Positions 56,074 to 64,000 of a DNA stretch of 64,000 bases are shown here, piece after piece. The stretch is from Kingdonia uniflora. Lineage: Eukaryota > Streptophyta > Magnoliopsida > Ranunculales > Circaeasteraceae. Below the pieces are notes generated by a model. That model did not search any database and had not been told where the DNA came from. It saw only the letters and a list, made by a program, of their open reading frames with translations. The DNA lies in assembly GCA_014058105.1 (NCBI GenBank), contig JACGCM010001747.1, positions 1,364,001-1,428,000 on the forward strand. The letters run 5' to 3'. The number at the start of each line of letters is the position of its first letter. Position 1 is the stretch's first letter. The translations under genes and the position numbers were made by a program.

Positions 56074-59000
56074 ATGCATCAGAGAGGAACAATCTCTCTC
56101 CCCATAATTGTAGTTATCTCTGCAATCGCATACATCTACTACACATCAGTCTTCATTTTCATAGACGATTGGTTCGGTCTATCATCTTCTCCAGGTCTCA
56201 TAAACGTTGCGACCTTCACTACAATTGCTTTCATGTCTGTGGTGACGTATGTTATCGCAATCACCAAAGATCCAGGTCGGGTTCCTGAGTCGTTTGTACC
56301 TGATATTGAGGATTCGGAGACACCCATTCATGAGATTAAGAGAAAGGTCAGTTCTTTAATTAGGATTTCGAGTTGTTGTTTGTAAAATTGGTAAATTATT
56401 AGGCTTAAAGATTTAAGTTGGGGTTTTGTTGAATTTGAATTTGTAGTGATTAAGATTGGGTGTGTGTTAATTTTGATAATGGAGCTAAAAAAATTATATT
56501 TGATTTTTTTTTTAGAATGAGAAACAGTAATTGTCAAAATTTTCATGAAGAGTTTTGGGATTACTGTGGATTGGAATGCGTAATGTAGCATGTTGGTTAT
56601 GGTAAATCAATAATGCAGGAAAGGACTTGAATTTGAGTTGATTAATGTAATTGATATTCGATAATGATTGGTACAGTAAAATTGCTGGATTGCAAAAATG
56701 GAAAATTTTGCACGCGGTATTAATCTTTGTGGTGGAAAATGTTAAGAGAGGTGCCTGAACTCAAGGTGGATCAATGAGTTCCCTGGCGTATACTTGGAAT
56801 AATTATGTATTCAGTTGCGTTTATGGGAGCAGTTGATGAGACAGGGAGCGATATTAATTGGCATCTGCACGAATTTTAATGTAGGGGCATTTGGGCATGT
56901 ATGTAATGGAAATTTTGGGTGGGTTTTCATAAAAAGAATTCCATTTGAGCATCTGCAGCAGTTGGTCGGTTTCAAACCACCAAATTCACCCAAATAGTGA
57001 TCGACCCCATTTTCTCACAGGCGCAGTTCAGACACTAATAATTTTAAAAAAAATCCTATGCATCGCAGACCGTGGAAAGTGTGACGTGTCTTAATTTAAA
57101 GTGTTGAATTTACTGCGCAGTTCAGAACTGTGCGATACTTGAAAATCAACTTCCCATCCTGCAAGACTCGGAGCCGACACACAAGGTGAGTTGGGGAGTG
57201 GTTTTTCCCTCCGCCCACCTAGCTATTGTAAGGCAAAACCACTCAACCCAGGGTGAAAAACACTTTTTGGGGTGGTTTTGAGTCAACCCATCTAGCTGCT
57301 GCATATGCTCTTAGGTAGTTTGGGAATTTATTATCTTTCTATGCAAGATTAGGCGTAAAGATTCTACTTGGGATTTTGTTGAATGTGTATTTGGAGTGTT
57401 GGGTTTTGTGAAATTAAGATTGTGTGTTAAATTAGATATTGAAGCTAATAATTTCATTTTTTGTTTGTGAAATTTCTTTAAAGGGGGAAACAACAGTAGT
57501 TAAGATTTTTCTGAAGACTAGTGGGGTTACTACGGATTGTAGATTCTGGTTTTGTTGACCGTAATCGTAATGCATGATGCAGCATGCTATTTATGGGAAA
57601 TTATTAATGCAATAGAGGAATCAAACTTGAGCTTATTAAGCTAATCAATTATGGTTGGTCCAAGGGCATTTGGTTCCTTGCTGGGATTTGATTTCGCTAT
57701 GATGGATTTGCAAAAAACTGAATAACTGTGCATGTATTATTGATTTTTGTGGTGGAGTTTGCTAGGAGAGGTGCCTCGAGTTTTTTGCATCGATTAGAGG
57801 AAGGTATGCAAAGAAGTTAAAATTATATGGTTTTTGGATGGGTAGGTGGGATGATTAATTGGCATTTGAACAACAAGATGGATCACTTGGAATCATTCTG
57901 GAATGGTTCCGGTTGCGTTTATGGGAGCGGTTGATGAGGCAGGGAGCCTTATTCAATTGGCATCTGCAGGATTTTAAATGTGAGGGCATTTAGGCATCTT
58001 TTATCATGTATTAAATATTTTGGGCGGGTTTCCTATAAAATAGTTCTATTATAGAGTTAGGGAGGGAGGGGAATAGAACTGAAAGAATCTAGAGAGAGAA
58101 GATCTAGAGCGAGAGAGAAATTTGGAGAGCGGAAGACATTGAAGAGAGAATAACTGTAAATAAATGGAGGCAAAAAATATCTAATAGAAAATAGAAACCT
58201 TTTGTGGCAACATTTGGATAGGAAAAACTAGAGAATTAGGAGGATAGATAACATGCAGAGATAAATTTGGAGTCTAAATGACGAAAGTAATAAAATTTGG
58301 AGAGAAACTTTAGAAAAGACATTCCAGTCTAAAGTGAGATAGAAAAGGTCAAGTAAGATATAATAGATTTGGAGACATTCTCGAGAGAAAAAAAATGGAA
58401 TGTGGAAAGTGAAAGTAAGGTAGATATGGCCGATCTTATTAGAGACTCAAAACGTTGCTTCATTTGGAGTTCACTGACTGATCTTTCCCTATGAGTATCA
58501 CTGTACATGATATGCAAGATATTGAGTGTGGATTAATGATGGCTACAGCAAAAGGGCTGAAGAGAATTAAAGTTGACACTGATTCTAAAGCTATGATCAG
58601 CTTCATCAAGCATATCAAGGAGCCCTCCTTTGAGATGTCACTATCTGATCCAATGTATTGGAAGATGATTGGGTTTTTGACTATTTTTATTTTAAGCAGT
58701 TGTATACAGAGACCAGCCATTGTGCTAACTGTTTAGCCTATAGGTATACCTTTTGCTGAGACTGTCTCAACCCCTAGCTCCTTTCATCAGACCTGCATGT
58801 CAAACTAGGTGAGGATGCTAGGGGTAAGCAGTTTGTTAGGATGGAATCGTTTTTGCTTCGTATTTATAAACCTTCTTGAGTCCTGCCAACTCCCATTGTT
58901 TTCTTGCAAAAAATAAAAATAAAAAATTGTGAGAGGAAAAATCTAGAAAAAAGAAAAGAAAAGGAATTGTTAGGGAAAAAACAATTTGGAAAGAAAAAGT

Positions 59001-61893
59001 AGAGAATTGAGGAAAGATGGAATTTTCACCATCAGTAACTGAACACTCCTCACAAACTCTTCTGTTATCCAAAATGCCCTTATATCACCGCCTCCATTCC
59101 TCCTTCCTTGATCGTTAACAAGAAAATACATAACAGGCCACGAAATTGAGGTACAGCTGTACAATATGCCTATAATTTTAGTAATGGTTGGAGAAAATTT
59201 TGAATCGATTGAATATATTAGGGAATAACCGAATAAGGCATATGATATATCTGGAGACAATTTCGAGATAAAAGAATTGAAAAGAGAAAACACTGGGTCC
59301 AATGAAACTGGTATATGATGAGGACTATGTATAAGGTGTGTAATGGTCTTATCTGGGTTATAACTGGTCCAACCGAACTAGTTTAAACAGTTCTTTTTGT
59401 TATGTAAGCCCAAGGTTTCCAGGCACAGCTATTTGATCCAAAAAAACCTCTACTGTATTTTTCTAAGACCAAGAAGATCTCCAATATAGTTATATAGTGT
59501 GTGCTACTCATCTGATAAAGGTGATTTATATTTTCTTCGTATGTGGGGTTGAAATGTATAAATAAAGCATGGTATCTGTGTGACTGGCTTAAGTACTTTG
59601 TTGTGTGACTGGTATTATTATGTCACTTAATGTGTTTGTGTTTAATCTATTGTGGTCTGAGACCTACTGTTCCTCAAATATTATTAATGTAAAATTTTTG
59701 GGAAGGGAAAAAGGTTACAAGAATCACACACAATCAATTAAGAATACCCAGTTAATGGAGATGGGAAAAGAAACTTCAACTTCTTCTAGCAAATAAACTA
59801 GGGTTCTTCATACAGAAAGATTAGAACCAGCCTTGGTTTCTTACAATTTCAAAAAGTAATGAATCGCAATAAAACAACTATCATTGGGCATGTATCTCCT
59901 AGACTCCTGTAAGTACCAGGAAAGCAGAACTAGAAATAACTAATTAGAAATTAAACATACAAGTTCTAAGAAAAGTCAAGTCGTCTGGGGCATTTTGGCC
60001 TTCACCTGGCTGTGGGGCATGAGTAATGTTGTATGGTGCTCGGTATCAATCATGTGTATCTCACTCACCTTATATTGGTGAAGCTTCAACACCTATTATT
60101 TTTGGTGTTTGATTAAAGTGGCGAAGATTCGACAGTTATGATTTTTTCTGTTTGATAGTTCTTAAAGTGGTGAAGATTCAAAGGTTCTGATTATTTTGTA
60201 TGGAAAATGGATGGTGCTCAAAATCTAAAGCAAAAAAGAAAAGAAGGAATTTTAAGTAAAATATCGTTTCATTTGAGGGACATGTTTTATTGTGGAGTTG
60301 TATGGTATTATAACGGATTGGAATAAACATTATTGTAAGAGTATGTAGCTGCATTAATTAGGATTTAGGACTTGTCAGTGTCACTTAAATAATGATTAGT
60401 TATAATTTAGGATCTATCTTTAGTTTGTTTCCCACATACAACTCCTTTCAAGGTCTATCGAGATCTTTGTTTAGGGTTGTAGTAAAGCCTGCATGAATTG
60501 AAGGAAAGGCTTATATAATTGAGTTCTGCTATAGCCACTTTGTAAGAACTCTCTTGAATTCTGTTATGAAACTAATCAAAAGCTTATTTGGATGAGTTTT
60601 TTTTGCAGGGCGGGGATTTAAGGTTTTGTCAGAAGTGTTCCTGCTACAAGCCTCCCCGTGCACATCATTGTCGTGTTTGCAAGCGATGTGTTTTGAGAAT
60701 GGTATGCAGTAGCCATATTGTTACCGACTCACGATTACTAGCTATCTAATATGTTTTTAGTTAGTGGTTAAAATTGCCATGTTTTTGATGTAGGACCATC
60801 ACTGCATCTGGATTAATAACTGTGTGGGCCATGCCAACTATAAGATTTTCTTTGTATTTAATATATATGCAGTCATTGCATGCATTCATTCTCTGGTAAG
60901 CTTTGCCTTTACTTTTTAAATTTTTCCGACGAATTTAGGTAACCGCAAAATGATAATTATACTAATGAAACTTGTGTATGTAATTTTATTTCAGGTCTTA
61001 CTTGTGGGTAGTTCAGTTCATAGCAATGGAGAGGATGAACAGCAGAGTGAAAGTTCATTAAGAACAATTTATGTAAGTTGTATGCAAAATGTTGATCGGA
61101 CATGAAAATCATGGTTTGAATCTGAAAATATATAGATAGTAGATATGTGGAATATTATGTATATGAGTTTCTTCACTGTTCTGTTCTGAAGTTTGGCATT
61201 ATGTCATCATCCTTTATATCCTGAAATAATGGTAAATTATCACCATTAAAATGCAATCGTTTGCGTATATTGCAACATTGTTGCACATCGTTCCACATAT
61301 TTAATAATGGTTGAAAGCTGAAACGTATCTTAGTTATTATTTGTCATTTGTCTTTTTTTTTTGCGCAGATTATTTCTGCGGTGGTGCTAGTCCCGTTAAC
61401 CATGGCTTTAAGCGTCCTCTTGGGCTGGCATATTTTTCTCATTTCATCTAACAAAACAACGATAGAGGTTTGTAGACATACACCTAGAAGATGTAATAAA
61501 TTATTCTGCATCTCTTTGTCCTTTTAAGAAAACACTGCATCTTTGCTGGATGTTTTGATTCAAATTTCCTTATTAGTCTGTTAATGTTCAATATGACAGT
61601 ATCATGAAGGAGTAAGAGCTATGTGGCTTGCCAAAAAGGTTGGCAATATCTACCAACATCCATATGACCTTGGTCCTTACGATAACCTAACATCGGTAAG
61701 AATTAGTTGACAGCTTTTTATTTAATGACTTTCTTTCTCCCTCACTTTTTCTCACTATTATATTTTGTTTTTGTGTCAGATACTGGGGCCAAGTATTATA
61801 ACCTGGGTATGCCCGACGTCAAGGCATATAGGTACAGGTATCCGATTCCAGACTTCCTATGACCATAAGATCTCTGAATCATCCCTAAGATGA
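56074..61893 (+). CDS. DHHC-type protein S-acyltransferase (PAT15/16-like), seven exons
   Basis: Transfers palmitate to Cys of membrane-associated proteins; integral membrane enzyme of endomembranes. Exons: 56,074-56,346, 60,609-60,701, 60,794-60,895, 60,995-61,072, 61,369-61,467, 61,600-61,695 and 61,780-61,893; every intron is GT/AG in phase 0, giving 284 residues. Two N-terminal membrane segments ([36 protein letters not shown]), [12 protein letters not shown], the Cys-rich domain ([19 protein letters not shown]), catalytic [13 protein letters not shown] at the start of exon 3, two further membrane segments and the [15 protein letters not shown] segment. Length and order match Arabidopsis PAT16 from memory. 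A GA repeat (56,050-56,064) lies just before the ATG. Intron 1 is 4262 bp and full of insertions. Confidence 0.95.
56395..58045 (+). repeat. Segmental duplication within intron 1 of the palmitoyltransferase gene
   Basis: About 56,395-56,946 and 57,340-58,045 are homologous along their length. Landmarks in order: ATTAGGCKTAAAGATT, GGGRTTACT-YGGATTG, TTTGTGGTGGA, AGAGAGGTGCCT or AGGAGAGGTGCCT, TTGCGTTTATGGGAGC and AATTGGCATCTGCA. Divergence is moderate. A MITE (56,947-57,310) sits between the copies. Confidence 0.8.
56947..57310 (+). mobile_element. MITE in intron 1, related to the one at 55,288
   Basis: Left end GAGCATCTGCAGCAGTTGG; right end, reverse-complemented, GAGCATATGCAGCAGCTAG. The flank TTT/TTA fits a 3-bp TTA target duplication, and the second copy of the duplicated intron shows the unoccupied site (CTATTATAG). 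TTA targets point to the PIF/Harbinger group, though hAT-type cannot be excluded. The interior shares TGCGCAGTTCAGAACTGTGC-like sequence with 55,288-55,864. Confidence 0.7.
58450..58880 (+). pseudogene. LINE-type RNase H fragment in intron 1
   Basis: The frame reads [32 protein letters not shown], then after a shift [14 protein letters not shown]. This is the C-terminal RNase H-like domain typical of plant L1-type LINEs (AE---L--GL, V-SDS, Y-EAN--AD-LA), with the metal-binding Asp partly lost. It continues as [15 protein letters not shown]. It is not part of the palmitoyltransferase. Confidence 0.65.
58881..60608. other. Rest of intron 1, no gene seen
   Basis: Purine-rich stretch around 58,930-59,010 and ordinary AT-rich intron sequence after it. 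The branch/acceptor region ends TTTTTTTTGCAG at 60,608. Confidence 0.5.
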
Positions 61894-62883
61894 AAATTCA
61901 GAGGCGGCCAGTTAAGTATCGCCAGCTTTTTCATGGTGAGCGGTCCATTTCAACCGGCCATTTTTGTACATTACTTGGGGGTTATCTTCCGCAAAAGAAA
62001 CAAAATCAGAAGAGGTGTTGCTATCATCATCATACCTTCTTATCCGAAGGTCAGAGTTTGTGAAGCTGTTGTAATAGGCCATTTACTCATTGTAATTTTC
62101 CTGACTGACCCCAGCTTCAAAAGACAGGCTGAACTAAATCATTTTGTACAAAACAGTGTAAACTTGTAATATGAAAGAAGGAATGCTAAGCCCACCTAAT
62201 CTCAGCAATAGATACCCACCAATGTACAACATGCAAGATGCAAAGGTGTTTGTTGATGGTTAGAATAAACATGTAACACTGTTCTTGTGACACCAATAAT
62301 ACAAATCATAGAATCATGAATTACCTTTCAACAAAGAGCTACTAGTACATGCAATGGCTGTCAACCTGGTAAACAAGAAACACAAATTACTGTCTGAGCT
62401 GAAGCGTTTGCCTCAGTCAAAGTACATATCCTGATAGAAGTCTATTTTCGTGATTGCAAAAAATGCCCCTGACCTGTTCTACAATTCTTGCAGTTTCAGC
62501 AATTAGATTTATAACATTTCAAAGTCACGTTATTTGAACATAACAAATATTTGTAAGGCAGATGAGTGCATAATGTTAAACATCTGATTACAATTACAAT
62601 ACAGCTTTGGCAATGTTCACTTGTTGAATCGAGCTTTTCAAAACAAATATCCAGTAGATCTCTGACTTATCAACACAGTCGTGCACACTAGATAAGATAC
62701 CAAAATCAACTGCAATAACTTCATAACATAGACAGACAACATGGGATACTTGTATCTCAACTACAAGTATATGATAATGAAGGCCTTTTGCTAAGCATAT
62801 GAGAACTTTTACAACTCACATTACATACAAAAATGGTAATGTATTGATATTCATCATTTCCACTTATTTTGATCAAAGACACC
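61894..62883. other. Convergent intergenic region
   Basis: Contains the 3' untranslated regions of the palmitoyltransferase (from the left) and FKBP20-1 (from the right). A 78-codon ORF at 61,933-62,169 lies in the former and shows no family. No repeat recognised. Confidence 0.5.
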
Positions 62884-63925
62884 CTATTTTCCTTTTCCTT
62901 TTCCCTTCCCTGGACCTTTCTTAGCGTCCAACTTGGCTTGCAAACGAGCAGCAGCAGCAGCTTTAGCTTCTTCTCTTTTCTTTTTCTCTTCCTCTTTGCT
63001 AGCAGCAGCCATTTCCCTCTGCTTCTTCAGTTCACTAATTTAGAAGGAGCACACAGTCAACAATTTATTTGTTTGCAAAGAACTGGAGTGTCATTTTTGG
63101 ATAATATCTAATGTTTTGCCATCCAAAATGCTAAAAAAATCAAGTCCATTTAACTGAAATAGAAGTAAAAATGGTCTGATTGTGAGGTGCATTTTTAAGT
63201 TGTTCTTACATAAAAAAAACAAACGATAGAAAACATTTTAAAATTCATACTTTAAATGATGATCCGTGTGATTCATATTCTTGCGGGACTCATTTTTAGC
63301 ATTTGTAAATGCTAACTACTCAATAACTAAAATTTGGACATTTCTTCAGCAAACTATCTTAGAGTTTTATTCCCAGAATTTTAACCAACCACTGCAGATA
63401 ATCTACAAGAAAGAAATAACAGAAATATGACTTACTCTAGACGAGCTCTCTCATCTGAAGCGCTACCAACACTTGAACCCTTACGTGGCTTGCAAGCCAA
63501 CAGCTCAACTTCGAAAATGAGAGTGGCACTGCACCGTATGTAAACAAATACTTGGCATTAACTACACGTGAAAAGTGGAAAACCAAAAGCTTAGATCAAA
63601 ACAATACGACGCTGAAATGGAACTTACTTTGGGGGAATGTTTGGTGGGGAACCTGCAACTCCATAAGCATAGTCTGGCAAACAAGTGATTTTTGCAACCT
63701 CACCAACCTAAATTTTTTGAGAAAAAGTAGATTGAGTAACATATAGAAGCCAATTTAATCGGTGTCGATGCACACATAGAAAGCATACCTTCATGGTCTT
63801 TAAGGCGATGTCCCACGCCTTGATCACAGAGCCCTTTCCAACCTCAAAAGAGAAAATTGTATTATCTTCATGCGTAGTGTCAAAAACTTCACCAGTTTCA
63901 GCAAGGACACCTTCATAATGAACTG
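62884..63925 (-). CDS. FKBP20-1: FKBP20-1-type peptidyl-prolyl isomerase, partial (5' end outside window)
   Basis: Catalyses cis-trans isomerisation of Xaa-Pro bonds; the plant FKBP20-1 group is nuclear. Exons reading left: about 63,925-63,789 (AVHYEGVLAETGEVFDTT, FSFEVGKGSVIKAWDIALK), 63,707-63,628 (VGEVAKITCLPDYAYG, SPPNIPPN), 63,528-63,436 (ATLIFEVELLACKPRKG) and 63,034-62,884. Introns are GT/AG and split codons close in frame. The C-terminus is a Lys/Glu/Ala helix ending KGPGKGKGKGK, the signature tail of FKBP20-1. Several active-pocket residues are visible (Tyr of HYEG, VIKAW, AYG). The first acceptor could be 63,925 or 63,922. The N-terminal exon(s) lie beyond 64,000. Confidence 0.92.
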
Positions 63926-64000
63926 CTTAAAAAACAACGAAAATGTTGAAAAAAAGAATCATGCACATTTCTTTTAGCCATCTAAGCGAATATGACAGTC

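Noticed and set aside
58491..58736. Extra exon of the palmitoyltransferase gene
   Set aside because: Sequence matches LINE RNase H; exon 1 joins exon 2 at 60,609 in phase and gives the full family length.

Overview
This window is plant nuclear DNA, most likely from a dicot. It splits into a repeat-dominated left three quarters (about 1-48,120) and a gene-bearing right quarter (about 49,900-64,000). The plant assignment rests on a complete five-exon laccase gene, a seven-exon DHHC palmitoyltransferase of the PAT15/16 type, an FKBP20-1-type immunophilin gene running off the right edge, and Ty3/gypsy elements of the Tat type. Species cannot be named from sequence alone.

The left part is a nest of related, decayed Ty3/gypsy elements, called E0-E5 and M1 here. 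Each is TG...CA-bordered by LTRs of about 570-650 bp with a purine tract ending GGGGNGAT in front of the 3' LTR. Where pol survives it runs gag, protease, RT, RNase H, a second RNase H-like domain and integrase. The 3' end is the unusual part. After integrase comes a tandem-repeat block, then a gene cluster on the opposite strand, then the 3' LTR. The cluster holds two small ORF families (ORF A and ORF B, both starting MV-K/R-T-R/S-SQ) and a multi-exon gene. That gene encodes a domain resembling the 'putative gypsy-type transposon' family (Pfam Transposase_28) followed by a long coiled coil. Copies: E0 (1-3320), a separate LTR (3405-3981), E1 (5673-15,745), E2 (21,200-about 29,400), E3 (minus strand, about 29,640-36,627), E4 (36,628-41,167) and E5 (41,168-48,120, interrupted). 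M1 (minus strand, 15,750-18,975) keeps only LTR, gag, protease and the start of RT. Intron positions of the antisense gene agree between E1, E3 and E5, and C-terminal motifs recur in E1, E2 and E3. It therefore looks like a real gene that travels with the element rather than chance ORFs.

Other residents of the repeat zone are a Cassandra-like LTR carrying 5S rRNA sequence (4253-4494), a PIF1/Helitron-type helicase remnant (19,026-19,943) and a long noncoding insertion (44,156-about 46,855) that splits E5.

The right part holds a laccase (50,056-52,368, +), a Copia-like LTR region with a 230-bp duplication, the palmitoyltransferase (56,074-61,893, +) with a 4.3-kb first intron full of insertions, and the convergent FKBP20-1 gene (62,884-63,925, -, 5' end missing). 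I saw no tRNA gene, no CRISPR-like array and no evidence of bacterial or organellar DNA.
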